From contig NZ_JAFCWM010000013.1 of the NCBI RefSeq assembly GCF_049897565.1, positions 115,448 to 179,447 on the forward strand: a DNA stretch of 64,000 bases, written 5' to 3'. Below are positions 25,939-35,430 of this stretch, piece by piece. This DNA is from JAFCUW01 sp049897565. Its GTDB lineage: Bacteria > Pseudomonadota > Gammaproteobacteria > Burkholderiales > Burkholderiaceae_D. Both the position numbers and the translations under genes were made by a program. The first letter of the stretch is position 1; each line of letters begins with the position of its first letter. The notes under the pieces were generated by a model that was not told where the DNA came from, ran no database searches, and worked only from the letters and a program-made list of their open reading frames with translations.

Positions 25939-27120
25939 ATGCAATTTATTACCATCCTAGGCGCCACCGGTTCGATCGGCGTGTCGACCCTCGACGTGCT
26001 CGCGCGTCATCCCGATAAATACCAGGTCTACGCGCTGACGGCGCACAGCAAGGTCGACGAGCTGGCCGCGCAGTGCGCGCAGTTCCGCCCGCAGCGCGCC
26101 GTGGTCGGCAGCGCCGCAGCGGCAGATCAGCTCGCCCAGCTGCTGAGCGCGCACGACGTGCGCGTTGACGTCAGCTGGGGCGAGCAGGCGCTGTGCGACG
26201 TCGCCGCCGCTGCCGGCACCGACACCGTGATGGCCGCCATCGTCGGCGCCGCAGGTCTGGCACCCGTGCTGGGCGCCGCCCGCGCCGGCAAGAAGATCCT
26301 GCTGGCCAACAAGGAAGCGCTGGTCATGTCGGGCCAGCTGTTCATGGACGCGGTGCACCAGCACGGCGCCACCTTGCTGCCGATCGACAGCGAGCACAAT
26401 GCGATCTTCCAGTCGCTGCCGCAGTCGTACGCGCGCTCGCCGCAAGGCGCAGGCGTGGCCAAGATCCTGCTGACGGCGTCGGGCGGGCCGTTTCTCGCGC
26501 GCGCCGTCGACACGCTCGAAGACGTCACGCCGGAGCAGGCCTGCAAGCACCCGAACTGGGTCATGGGCCGCAAGATCTCGGTCGATTCGGCCACCATGAT
26601 GAACAAGGGCCTTGAAGTAATCGAGGCGCACTGGCTGTTCGGCGCCCCGGCCGCGCAGATCGAGGTGGTGATCCACCCGCAAAGCGTGATCCACTCGATG
26701 GTGTCCTACGTCGACGGCTCGGTGCTGGCGCAATTGGGCAACCCCGACATGCGCACGCCGATCGCCCACGCGCTGGCCTATCCGGAGCGGATCGACTCCG
26801 GCGTCGCGCAGCTCGACCTGACCAGCATCGGCACGCTGCAGTTCGAAAAACCCGATTTCGCCCGCTTTCCGTGCCTGGCGCTGGCGTTCGAAGCGCTAGA
26901 AGCGGGCGGCACCGCGCCGGCGCTGCTCAACGCCGCCAACGAAATCGCGGTCGACGCTTTCCTCGACAAGCGCATCGGCTTTCGCGACATCGACCGCGTG
27001 ATCGCCCGCGTGATGCATGAAAACGCGCACGGCGCCGCCAGCAGCATCGAGGCGGTGATGGCGCAGGACGCGCTGGCGCGCCGCGCCGCCGGCGCCATCG
27101 TGGCGGGGCTGGCGCGATGA
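25939..27120 (+). CDS. dxr: 1-deoxy-D-xylulose-5-phosphate reductoisomerase
   Basis: 393 aa. NADPH loop ILGATGSIG at the N-terminus, LANKEALV, substrate/metal motif PIDSEHNAIFQ, and SVDSATMMNKGLE. It performs the first committed step of the MEP isoprenoid route, feeding uppS in the same cluster. Its stop overlaps rseP as ATGA. Confidence 0.98.
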   Translation: MQFITILGATGSIGVSTLDVLARHPDKYQVYALTAHSKVDELAAQCAQFRPQRAVVGSAAAADQLAQLLSAHDVRVDVSWGEQALCDVAAAAGTDTVMAAIVGAAGLAPVLGAARAGKKILLANKEALVMSGQLFMDAVHQHGATLLPIDSEHNAIFQSLPQSYARSPQGAGVAKILLTASGGPFLARAVDTLEDVTPEQACKHPNWVMGRKISVDSATMMNKGLEVIEAHWLFGAPAAQIEVVIHPQSVIHSMVSYVDGSVLAQLGNPDMRTPIAHALAYPERIDSGVAQLDLTSIGTLQFEKPDFARFPCLALAFEALEAGGTAPALLNAANEIAVDAFLDKRIGFRDIDRVIARVMHENAHGAASSIEAVMAQDALARRAAGAIVAGLAR

Positions 27121-28454
27121 ACTTCATCACCACCGTGCTGGCGTTCCTGCTTGCGCTGGGACCTTTGATCATCTTCCACGAGCTTGGCCACTACGCGGTG
27201 GCGCGCCTGTGCGGCGTGAAGGTGCTGCGCTTTTCGGTCGGCATGGGCAAGGTCGTCTGGTCGCGCCGTTTCGGCCCCGACCAGACCGAATGGGCGGTGT
27301 CGGCGCTGCCGCTGGGCGGCTACGTCAAGATGCTCGACGCGCGCGAAACGCCCGGCGTCGATATCGATCCGGCCGACCTGAAACGCGAATTCACCCACCA
27401 AAGCGTATGGCGCCGCATCGCCATCGTCGCCGCCGGCCCGCTGGCCAACTTCATCCTCGCCATCGCGCTGCTGGCGGCGCTGGCCATGGCCGGCACCACC
27501 GAGCCGTCGACGCGCGTGCGCGCCGCCGCCGAAACGACGGCCGCTTACCAGGCCGGCCTTCGCGGCGGCGAAAAAGTCATCGCCGTCAACGGCACGCCGG
27601 TGGCCAGCTGGCCCGAGATGCGCTGGGAGATCTTGCAGGCGATCGTCGACAAGCGCGACGCGCGCCTTGACGTCGCCCAGCCGCAGGGCGGCCAGTCCGC
27701 CGCCATCCTGCCGGCCTCGAAACTGGCCGGCCTGAACGTCGAGAGCGACGTGATGGGCGCGCTCGGACTGGAGATGGCGCTGATGCGCCCCGTCATCGAG
27801 CAGGTCATCGCCGGCGGCCCGGGCGAGCGCGCCGGTCTGCAGACGGGCGACGTCATCGCCACCGTCGACGGCAAGCCGGTCGCCGACGGCATGGCCTTGA
27901 TCGCCGCGGTGCGCTCCTCGGAAGGGCGGCCACTGGCGCTGGCCGGCCAGCGCGGCGCCGGCGGCTTCGCCGTCACCGTCGCGCCGGTGTTCGACTCTAA
28001 AGCGAAAGTGTGGGCGATCCGTGTGGCCACCAGCATGATCGAGCGGGTGACCATTACCGCCGGCCCGCTGGAGGCGCTCGGCAAGGGCGCGCGCAAGACC
28101 TGGGACACCAGTGTACTGAGCCTGAAAATGATCGGCAAGATGATCACCGGCGAAGTATCGCTCAAGAACGTGACCGGCCCGATCACCATCGCCGACTACG
28201 CGGGCCAGACCGCGCGCCTGGGTCCCGAGGTGTTTTTGGGCTTTATCGCCTTCGTCAGCATCAGTCTTGGCGTGATGAATCTGTTACCAATTCCGATGCT
28301 GGATGGCGGCCATTTGCTGTATTATTCGCTGGAAGTTTTGACCGGCCGTCCCTTGCCCGAGCGGATCGGGGCATATGCACAGCGCGCCGGCATGGGCCTG
28401 CTGGCCTTGCTGATGGCGCTCGCTGTATTCAACGACCTCGCCCGGCTCCTGTAG
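27117..28454 (+). CDS. rseP: Site-2 metalloprotease RseP
   Basis: 445 aa. Zinc motif HELGH (His21, Glu22, His25) in the first membrane helix, two central PDZ domains, and the third ligand in NLLPIPMLDGGHL in a C-terminal helix. It cuts anti-sigma factors within the membrane during envelope stress. The location before bamA is conserved. Overlap with dxr implies coupled translation. Confidence 0.97.
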   Translation: MNFITTVLAFLLALGPLIIFHELGHYAVARLCGVKVLRFSVGMGKVVWSRRFGPDQTEWAVSALPLGGYVKMLDARETPGVDIDPADLKREFTHQSVWRRIAIVAAGPLANFILAIALLAALAMAGTTEPSTRVRAAAETTAAYQAGLRGGEKVIAVNGTPVASWPEMRWEILQAIVDKRDARLDVAQPQGGQSAAILPASKLAGLNVESDVMGALGLEMALMRPVIEQVIAGGPGERAGLQTGDVIATVDGKPVADGMALIAAVRSSEGRPLALAGQRGAGGFAVTVAPVFDSKAKVWAIRVATSMIERVTITAGPLEALGKGARKTWDTSVLSLKMIGKMITGEVSLKNVTGPITIADYAGQTARLGPEVFLGFIAFVSISLGVMNLLPIPMLDGGHLLYYSLEVLTGRPLPERIGAYAQRAGMGLLALLMALAVFNDLARLL

Positions 28455-28507
28455 TTGCGGTCTTTCCCGACCATGATTTTGTCCATGATTGAACCTTGAT
28501 TTAGCCA

Positions 28508-30844
28508 ATGAAATTACACTCAGATCGTTTTGCCCTGCCTTTCTTTCGCCGCAGCCTGATCGGCGCCGCCGCCCTGGCGATGTGCGCCGGCCATGCATAT
28601 GCAGTCGCTCCATTCGTGGTCAAGGACATCCGCGTCGAAGGCATCCAGCGCACCGAAGCTGGCACCGTGTTCAGCTACCTGCCGGTGCGGGTCGGCGAAA
28701 CGTTCGACGACGAGAAGAGCATCACCGCCATCAAGGCGCTGTACGCCACCGGTTTTTTCAAGGACGTTCGCCTCGAGGTCGACAACGGCGTGCTGGTGGT
28801 GATGGTCGAAGAGCGGCCTGCCATCTCCACCGTCGACTTCACCGGCACCAAGGAATTCGAGAAGGACGTGCTGGTCAAGGCGCTCAAGGAAATCGGCGTC
28901 GGCGAGACCAAGATCTTCGACAAGGCGTCGGTCGACCGCGCCGAGCAGGAGCTCAAGCGCCAGTACCTGTCGCACGGCCTGTACGGCGTCAAGATCACCA
29001 CCACCGTCACGCCGATCGAGCGTAACCGCGTCACCGTCGTCTTCAACGTCGACGAGGGCGACATCGCCCGCATCAAGGGTATCAACATCGTCGGCAACAA
29101 CGCGTTCTCCGACAAGGAACTGCGCGAAGTCATGGCGCTCAACACGAGCGGCTGGTTCACCTGGTACTCGAAGGCCGACCAGTACTCGAAGACCAAGCTG
29201 ACCGGCGACATCGAGGCGCTCAAGTCGTTCTATCTGAACCGCGGCTACCTCGAGGTCAATATCGAGTCGACCCAGGTGTCGATTACGCCGGACAAGAAGG
29301 ACATCTTCCTGACGGTGAATATCTCCGAAGGCGTCAAGTACACCGTCGCCGACGTCAAGCTCGAAGGCGAGATGTTCGGCCGCGAAGATGAACTCAAGTC
29401 GCTGATCGTGCTCAAACCCGGTTCGACCTATTCGGGCGAGCTGCTCACCCTCAGCAACAAGCGCATCTCGGACCGCCTCGGCACCTTCGGCTACGCTTTT
29501 GCCAACGTCAATGCCAATCCAGAGCTGGACCGGGAAAAGCGCGAAGTGCGCTTCACCTTTTTCATCGATCCGGGCAAGCGCGCCTACGTGCGCCACATGA
29601 ACATCTCGGGTAACACCACCACGCGCGACGAAGTGATCCGCCGCGAATTCCGCCAGTTCGAGTCGTCCTGGTACGACGGCAACAAGATCAAGGCCTCGCG
29701 CGACCGCGTCGACCGCCTGGGCTTTTTCAAGGACGTCACCATCGACACGCCGGAAGCGCAGGGCACGTCCGACCAGGTCGACGTCAACCTGACCGTGGTC
29801 GAAAAGCCGACCGGTAACTTCATGATCGGTGGCGCCTTTTCGCAGTCGGAGAAGTTCACCTTCACCGCGGCGATCCAGCAGGCCAACTTTGCCGGCAGCG
29901 GCAACACCGTCGGCATCGAGCTCAATACGAGCCGCTACAGCCGCACGATCGCGTTCTCGCACACCAATCCGTACTTCACCGACGACGGCGTGTCGCGCTC
30001 GTTCGAGATCTACCACCGCACCACCCAGCCGCCGGCGCTCAACACCGGCAGCTTCACGGTCAAGCAGACCGGTGGCCGGATGAGCTTCGGCGTGCCGTTC
30101 TCGGAAACCGACACCGTCTTCTTCGGCGCCGGCCTGGAACGCACCAGCATCGTCACCGACGATTCCAGCCCGACCCGCTACAAGGATTACGTGCGCACGT
30201 TTACCGGCATCCCGAGCGGCGTCGGCACGGCCAACACCAATGCGTTCCCGCTGACGGCCGCCTGGCAGCGCGACAGCCGCGACAGCGCCATCACGCCGAC
30301 GACCGGCCGCTTCCAGCGCGCCAACCTCGAGCTCGACCTGTTCGGCAACTCGAAATACTATCGCGCCGTGTACGAGCAGCAGTGGTACCGTCCGCTGACG
30401 CGCCTGGTCACCCTGGCGCTGAAGGGCGAGATCGACTACGGCCATGGCTTGCGCCGCACCAACTATCCGGTCTTCAAGAACTTCTACGGCGGCGGCATCG
30501 GGTCGGTGCGCGGCTACCTCAGCTCCTCGCTCGGCGTGGTCGACCCGTTCTCGGGCGACGCGCTGGGCGGCGCCAAGCGGGTCATCGGCAATGCCGAACT
30601 GCAGCTGCCGTTCCCCGGCGGCGGACCTGACCGCAGCCTGCGCTGGTTCGGTTTCCTCGACGGCGGCCAGGTCTACCAGGAAGGCCAGAAGATCCGCGCC
30701 TCCGAGCTGCGCTTCTCGGCCGGCCTGGGCGTGTCCTGGATTTCGCCGGTGGGCCCACTCAAGTTGAGTTATGCTAAGCCCCTGAACGCGAAGCCGGGCG
30801 ACCGCCTGGAGCGCTTCCAGTTCCAGATGGGTACCGGTTTCTGA
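28508..30844 (+). CDS. bamA: Outer-membrane assembly factor BamA
   Basis: 778 aa. A signal peptide ends about residue 33 (AYA). Five POTRA repeats follow, the first starting FVVKDIRVEGIQRTEAGTVF. The 16-strand barrel carries the GSVRGY lid-lock motif and ends in a terminal aromatic (TGF). It inserts beta-barrel proteins into the outer membrane. Starts 53 bp after rseP; the Skp-type chaperones that deliver substrates follow directly. Confidence 0.98.
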   Translation: MKLHSDRFALPFFRRSLIGAAALAMCAGHAYAVAPFVVKDIRVEGIQRTEAGTVFSYLPVRVGETFDDEKSITAIKALYATGFFKDVRLEVDNGVLVVMVEERPAISTVDFTGTKEFEKDVLVKALKEIGVGETKIFDKASVDRAEQELKRQYLSHGLYGVKITTTVTPIERNRVTVVFNVDEGDIARIKGINIVGNNAFSDKELREVMALNTSGWFTWYSKADQYSKTKLTGDIEALKSFYLNRGYLEVNIESTQVSITPDKKDIFLTVNISEGVKYTVADVKLEGEMFGREDELKSLIVLKPGSTYSGELLTLSNKRISDRLGTFGYAFANVNANPELDREKREVRFTFFIDPGKRAYVRHMNISGNTTTRDEVIRREFRQFESSWYDGNKIKASRDRVDRLGFFKDVTIDTPEAQGTSDQVDVNLTVVEKPTGNFMIGGAFSQSEKFTFTAAIQQANFAGSGNTVGIELNTSRYSRTIAFSHTNPYFTDDGVSRSFEIYHRTTQPPALNTGSFTVKQTGGRMSFGVPFSETDTVFFGAGLERTSIVTDDSSPTRYKDYVRTFTGIPSGVGTANTNAFPLTAAWQRDSRDSAITPTTGRFQRANLELDLFGNSKYYRAVYEQQWYRPLTRLVTLALKGEIDYGHGLRRTNYPVFKNFYGGGIGSVRGYLSSSLGVVDPFSGDALGGAKRVIGNAELQLPFPGGGPDRSLRWFGFLDGGQVYQEGQKIRASELRFSAGLGVSWISPVGPLKLSYAKPLNAKPGDRLERFQFQMGTGF

Positions 30845-30884
30845 TCGATGTGCCTGAACACTGTCCAGAATACGGAGAATTAAT

Positions 30885-31406
30885 TTGAAAAAGCTGACTG
30901 CCTCGCTGCCCAAGCTGCTTGCCATCGCGGCGCTGTGCGCCGGCGCGACGGCGCAGGCACAAACCACGCCGGGCGCGCCGAGCCGGATCGGATTCGTCTT
31001 CACCGAGCGCCTGATGACCGAGTCGAAGCTGGCCAAGGCCGCCGACGCCAAGATCGAAGCCGAGTTCTCCAAGCGCCAGAAGGCGATCAAGGACATGCTG
31101 TCGCGCCTGAAAACGCTGTCGGAGAAGTTCGACGCCGACAACGCCAGCCTCGGTGAACCGGAGCGCACGCGCCGCTACCGCGAACTGGGCGAGCTGGAAA
31201 AAGACGTCCAGCGCACCCAGCGCGAGTACAACGAGGACCTGTTGCAGCGCAAGAGCGAAGAGCGCGCCAACATCGCGCAGAAGGCCTACAAGCTGATCGA
31301 ACAGATCGCCGAGCAGGAACAGCTCGACGTGGTGCTGCAGGAGTCGGCCTGGTCGAGCCCGCGCATCGACATCACCGACAAGATCATCAAGCTGCTGGAC
31401 AAGTAG
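30885..31406 (+). CDS. skp: Skp/OmpH-type periplasmic chaperone, copy 1
   Basis: 173 aa from TTG 30885 (GGAG eight bases upstream). A signal peptide ends AQAQ near residue 26, then the OmpH fold: RIGFVFTERLMTESKLAKAA, long charged coiled coils (~55-135), and a C-terminal strand DVVLQES. The trimer holds unfolded outer-membrane proteins for BamA. A second, divergent copy follows 4 bp later. Confidence 0.93.
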   Translation: MKKLTASLPKLLAIAALCAGATAQAQTTPGAPSRIGFVFTERLMTESKLAKAADAKIEAEFSKRQKAIKDMLSRLKTLSEKFDADNASLGEPERTRRYRELGELEKDVQRTQREYNEDLLQRKSEERANIAQKAYKLIEQIAEQEQLDVVLQESAWSSPRIDITDKIIKLLDK

Positions 31407-31410
31407 AACG

Positions 31411-31926
31411 GTGACCATGCTTAACAAGCGCCGCGCCGCACTGGCGCTCTCACTAGGCTTGCTGGCGGCAGGCGCGGCCCAGGCGCAGGGCGGGCCGGGC
31501 CGCATCGCCGTCGTCACCACCGAACGGCTGTACACCGATTCGAGGATGGCCAAGGCGGCCGACGCCCGCATCGCGGCCGAGTTTTCCGGCCGCGACAAGG
31601 CGAACCAGGAAATGCTGGGACGGCTGAAAAAGCTGACCGACAAATTCGAGCTCGACGCGCCGGCGCTGGCCGACGTCGAGCGCACCCGCCGCGTGCGCGA
31701 GGTGCTCGACCTCGAAAAGGAAGTGCAGCGCAAGCAGCTTGCCTTCCGCGACGACCTGGTACACCGCCGCACCGAGGAGCGCGCCCGCATCGCCGAGCGC
31801 GCCGCGGTCCTGATCGGCCAGGTCGCGCAGCAGGAAAAAATCGATATCGTGCTGATCCGCGACGTGATGTGGACACGGCCGGGCAACGACATCACCGACA
31901 AAATCATCAGGCAGCTCGACAAGTAG
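31411..31926 (+). CDS. Skp/OmpH-type periplasmic chaperone, copy 2
   Basis: 171 aa from GTG 31411; ATG 31417 is the likelier start and would give 169 aa. A signal peptide ends AQAQ at about residue 26. The body mirrors copy 1 (RIAVVTTERLYTDSRMAKAA; end DITDKIIRQLDK against DITDKIIKLLDK), so it is a tandem paralogue with roughly half its residues changed. Copy 2 is shorter in the tentacle region and more Arg-rich. Whether the two form mixed trimers is unknown. Confidence 0.9.
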   Translation: MTMLNKRRAALALSLGLLAAGAAQAQGGPGRIAVVTTERLYTDSRMAKAADARIAAEFSGRDKANQEMLGRLKKLTDKFELDAPALADVERTRRVREVLDLEKEVQRKQLAFRDDLVHRRTEERARIAERAAVLIGQVAQQEKIDIVLIRDVMWTRPGNDITDKIIRQLDK

Positions 31927-31955
31927 CGCCTGAACACAGCGAACGGACAACCAGG

Positions 31956-33005
31956 ATGGGCACGCGACTAGGTCAATTGGTCGAACGCTTGGGCGGCCAG
32001 CTGGTGGGAGATCCGAACCTGGAAGTGACCGGGATCGCACCATTGGCCGACGCCACAGGCGCCGACATCAGCTTTCTGAGCAATAGCAAACTGCGCGCCC
32101 AGGCGGCGCACAGCGGCGCGGCGGCGCTGATCGTCTCGCCGGCAGACGACGACACCGTCGCCGTCACGTACCGCGGCGCGCGCATCGTCACCCCCAACCC
32201 GTACGTGTATTTCGCCCGCGCCGCGCAGTACTTCGCCGCGCTCGTCGAGGTGCTGCCGGCAGCGGGCATCGATCCGACGGCCAGCGTCGCCGCCGGCGCC
32301 AGGGTCGATCCGAGTGCGCACATCGGAGCGCACGTGACGGTCGAAGACGGCGCCGTCATCGATGCCGGCGCCATCATCGAGGCCGGCAGCTTCATCGGCC
32401 GCGGCGCCGTCATCGGCGAAGGCACGCGCCTGTTCGCCAACGCCACCTTCCATGCGCGCTGCCAGATCGGCAAGCGCGGCATCATTCATTCGGGGGCGGT
32501 GATCGGCACCGACGGCTTCGGCTTCGCCAACGAGAACGGCGTCTACATCAAGATTCCGCAAACCGGCCGCGTGATGATCGGCGACGACGTCGACATCGGC
32601 GCGAACACCTGCATCGACCGCGGCGCACTGGCCGACACGATCATCGAAGACGGCGTCAAGCTCGACAACCAGATCCAGATCGGCCACAACTGCCACATCG
32701 GCGCGCACACGGCGATGGCCGGCTGCGTCGGCGTGGCCGGCAGCGCAAAGATCGGCAAATACTGCACTTTCGGGGGCGCCGCCATGGTGCTGGGCCACCT
32801 GACGATTGCCGACAAGGTGCACATCTCGTCGGGCAGCATGGTGTCGCGCTCGGTCCTCGAGCCGGGCCAGTACACGGGATTTTATCCGTTGGCGAAAAAC
32901 GCCGACTGGGAAAAAAGTGCGGCAATCGTTCGCAATCTGGACGCCATGCGGGATAAAATCCGGGCGCTGGAAAAAACACTTAAAACGCTGACAGAACAAA
33001 AATGA
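31956..33005 (+). CDS. lpxD: UDP-3-O-(3-hydroxyacyl)glucosamine N-acyltransferase
   Basis: 349 aa. An N-terminal uridine-binding domain precedes a left-handed beta-helix of hexapeptide repeats (AHIGAHVTVEDGAVIDAGAI), the catalytic His in IQIGHNCHIGAHT, and a C-terminal helix. It adds the second acyl chain in lipid A synthesis. ATG 31956 has AGGA-type spacing and begins the conserved sequence. The stop overlaps fabZ as ATGA. Confidence 0.97.
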   Translation: MGTRLGQLVERLGGQLVGDPNLEVTGIAPLADATGADISFLSNSKLRAQAAHSGAAALIVSPADDDTVAVTYRGARIVTPNPYVYFARAAQYFAALVEVLPAAGIDPTASVAAGARVDPSAHIGAHVTVEDGAVIDAGAIIEAGSFIGRGAVIGEGTRLFANATFHARCQIGKRGIIHSGAVIGTDGFGFANENGVYIKIPQTGRVMIGDDVDIGANTCIDRGALADTIIEDGVKLDNQIQIGHNCHIGAHTAMAGCVGVAGSAKIGKYCTFGGAAMVLGHLTIADKVHISSGSMVSRSVLEPGQYTGFYPLAKNADWEKSAAIVRNLDAMRDKIRALEKTLKTLTEQK

Positions 33006-33487
33006 CAACTACCGAAAACAAGACCCTCGACATCTGCGCCATCAAGAAGCTGCTGCCGCACCGCTATCCAATGCTGCTGGTCGACCGCGTGCTGACGTGG
33101 GAAGCGAACAAGTCGATCACGGCCATCAAGAACGTCACCGCCAACGAGGAGTTCTTCAACGGCCACTTCCCGCACAAGCCGGTGATGCCGGGCGTGTTGA
33201 TGATCGAAGCGCTGGCGCAGACGGCGGCGATCCTGTCGTTCCTGACGATGGGCGTGACGCCCGACGAGAATTCGGTGGTCTACTTCGTCGGCATCGACAA
33301 CGCCCGCTTCAAGCGCCCGGTCGGCCCCGGCGACCAGCTGAAGATGGATGTCGAGATCGTGCGCGTCTCGCGCGGCATCTGGAAGTACAAGGCGGTCGGC
33401 ACGGTCGACGGCGCCGTCGCGCTGGAAGCTGACCTGATGTGCACCATTCGCGCCACCGACGACGCCAGCAAGGCAGCGGGGCAGTAG
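33002..33487 (+). CDS. fabZ: 3-hydroxyacyl-ACP dehydratase FabZ
   Basis: 161 aa. Hotdog fold with LLPHRYPMLLVDRV and catalytic NGHFPHKPVMPGVLMIEA (His and Glu). It dehydrates 3-hydroxyacyl-ACP, competing with LpxA/LpxD for the same substrate pool, which fits its place between those genes. Overlaps lpxD by 4 bp; lpxA begins one base after its stop. Confidence 0.97.
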   Translation: MTTTENKTLDICAIKKLLPHRYPMLLVDRVLTWEANKSITAIKNVTANEEFFNGHFPHKPVMPGVLMIEALAQTAAILSFLTMGVTPDENSVVYFVGIDNARFKRPVGPGDQLKMDVEIVRVSRGIWKYKAVGTVDGAVALEADLMCTIRATDDASKAAGQ

Positions 33488-33488
33488 C

Positions 33489-34280
33489 ATGGCACTGATC
33501 CATCCAAGCGCGATCGTCGACCCCAGGGCGCAGCTCGACAGCACGGTGGAAATCGGCGCCTATTCGATCGTCGGTCCGGACGTCAGGATCGGCGCGCGCA
33601 CGGTCGTCGGGCCGCACGTGGTGATCGAAGGGCACAGCACCATCGGCGAGGACAACAAGTTCTTCCAGTTCTCGTCGATCGGCGCGGCGCCGCAGGACAA
33701 GAAGTGGGCTGGCGAACCGACCCGGCTCGAAGTGGGCGACCGCAACACGGTGCGTGAATTTTGCACCTTCAACCTCGGCACCGCGCAGGACGCCGGCGTC
33801 ACGCGCCTGGGCAACGACAACTGGATCTCGGCCTACGTGCACCTGGCGCACGACTGCCAGGTCGGCAGCAACACGATCTTTTCCAACAACGCCCAGCTGG
33901 CCGGGCACGTGATCGTCGGCGACTGGGCCATCTTGTCGGGCTACGTCGGCGTGCACCAGTTCTGCAAGATCGGCGCGCACGCCTTCATCGGCATGTACAC
34001 CAGCCTGACCCAGGACGTGCCCCCATTCGTGCTGGTGTCGGGTAACCCGGCCGGCGCGCGCGGCGTCAACATCGAGGGCATCAAGCGGCGCGGCTTCACT
34101 CGCCCGCAGATCGACGCCATCCGCGTCGCCTACAAGCTGGTGTACCGCAGCGGCCTGACCCTGGAAGAAGCGAAAACCGCGCTGGCCGAGGCGGAAGCGG
34201 GCGGCGACGACGAGTCCGCGCCGCAGTTGCGCGCCTTCCGCGAGTTCCTCGGGACCGCGAGCCGTGGCATCGTCCGCTGA
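33489..34280 (+). CDS. lpxA: UDP-N-acetylglucosamine acyltransferase
   Basis: 263 aa. Hexapeptide beta-helix from residue 1 (IHPSAIVDPRAQLDSTVEIG), the catalytic His in YVHLAHDCQVG, and a C-terminal helical domain. First step of lipid A synthesis. Its last 17 bp overlap the lpxB reading frame. Confidence 0.97.
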   Translation: MALIHPSAIVDPRAQLDSTVEIGAYSIVGPDVRIGARTVVGPHVVIEGHSTIGEDNKFFQFSSIGAAPQDKKWAGEPTRLEVGDRNTVREFCTFNLGTAQDAGVTRLGNDNWISAYVHLAHDCQVGSNTIFSNNAQLAGHVIVGDWAILSGYVGVHQFCKIGAHAFIGMYTSLTQDVPPFVLVSGNPAGARGVNIEGIKRRGFTRPQIDAIRVAYKLVYRSGLTLEEAKTALAEAEAGGDDESAPQLRAFREFLGTASRGIVR

Positions 34281-35430
34281 CATTTCGGTCGCCGTTGTCG
34301 CCGGCGAGGTGTCCGGCGACATGCTTGCCGGGCGCCTGCTGGCGGGCCTGCGCGCGCAGCTGCCGAACGCGCGCTTTCACGGCATCGGCGGGCCGCGCAT
34401 GGCCGAACAAGGCTTCGTGTCGGACCTGCAGATGGACACGCTGACCGTGCGCGGCCTGTTCGAAGTGATCCCGCGCTACCGCGACATCAAGCGCATCCAG
34501 AACACCTTGCGCGACCGCCTGCTGGCCGAACGGCCGGCCGTTTTCATCGGCGCCGACTATCCCGGCTTTAACCTCGGCCTCGAGATGCAGCTGAAAGCGG
34601 CCGGCATCCCGACGGTGCACTTCGTCAGCCCGCAGATCTGGGCCTGGCGCGGCGGGCGCATCAAGAAGATCCAGAAGGCGGTCTCGCACATGCTGGTGAT
34701 CTTCCCGTTCGAGGAAGAGATTTACCAGAAGGCCGGCGTGCCGGTCACCTACATCGGCCACCCGCTGGCCGAGATGATTCCGCTGCAGCCGGACCAGGAC
34801 CGGGCGCGCCGCGCGCTCGGCATCGACACCGGTGCGCGCGTGGTGACGGTGATGCCGGGCAGCCGCATGGGCGAACTGAAGTACCTGGCCGAGCCGTTTG
34901 TCGGCGCCGTCAAGCTGCTCGCAGCGCGCGACCCTGGCCTGCGCTTCGTCGTGCCGATGGCGGGCGACAAGCAGCGCGCCTACTTCAATGAACTGGTGGA
35001 GCGCGCTGGCCTGTCCGACGTCGACATCCTGCTGGTCGACGGCCAGTCGCACAGCGCCATCGGCGCCGCCGACGCCGTGCTGGTGGCGTCGGGCACCGCG
35101 ACGCTGGAAGTGGCGCTGTTTAAAAAGCCGATGGTGATCGCCTACAAGGTGATGGGAGCGTCGTGGCAGATCATGCGCCACATGGGCTACCAGCCGTGGA
35201 TCGGCCTGCCGAACATCCTGGCGCGCGAGTTTCTCGTACCCGAACTGCTGCAGCACGCCGCCACGCCGCAAGCGCTGGCAGACGCCGTATGGCAGCAGCT
35301 GAGCGACGCGCCTGGCCGCCTGCGCCTGGTGCAGCGCTTCACCGACATGCACCACAGCCTGCTGCGCAACAGCGCGCAGGAAAGCGCCGCTGCCGTCATG
35401 CGCATCATCGAGGCTTCACCGTCATCATGA
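34264..35430 (+). CDS. lpxB: Lipid-A-disaccharide synthase
   Basis: 388 aa from GTG 34264. GT19 pattern: AGEVSGDMLAGRL, then GIGGPRM, FVSPQIWAWR and a C-terminal SGTATLEVAL. It condenses UDP-diacyl-GlcN with lipid X. It overlaps lpxA by 17 bp and rnhB by 4 bp, which points to coupled translation. Confidence 0.97.
   Translation: MASSADISVAVVAGEVSGDMLAGRLLAGLRAQLPNARFHGIGGPRMAEQGFVSDLQMDTLTVRGLFEVIPRYRDIKRIQNTLRDRLLAERPAVFIGADYPGFNLGLEMQLKAAGIPTVHFVSPQIWAWRGGRIKKIQKAVSHMLVIFPFEEEIYQKAGVPVTYIGHPLAEMIPLQPDQDRARRALGIDTGARVVTVMPGSRMGELKYLAEPFVGAVKLLAARDPGLRFVVPMAGDKQRAYFNELVERAGLSDVDILLVDGQSHSAIGAADAVLVASGTATLEVALFKKPMVIAYKVMGASWQIMRHMGYQPWIGLPNILAREFLVPELLQHAATPQALADAVWQQLSDAPGRLRLVQRFTDMHHSLLRNSAQESAAAVMRIIEASPSS

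Noticed and set aside
28520..31168. 882-codon minus-strand frame opposite bamA
   Set aside because: Shadow of bamA and skp; Arg/Ala/His-rich with no family similarity.
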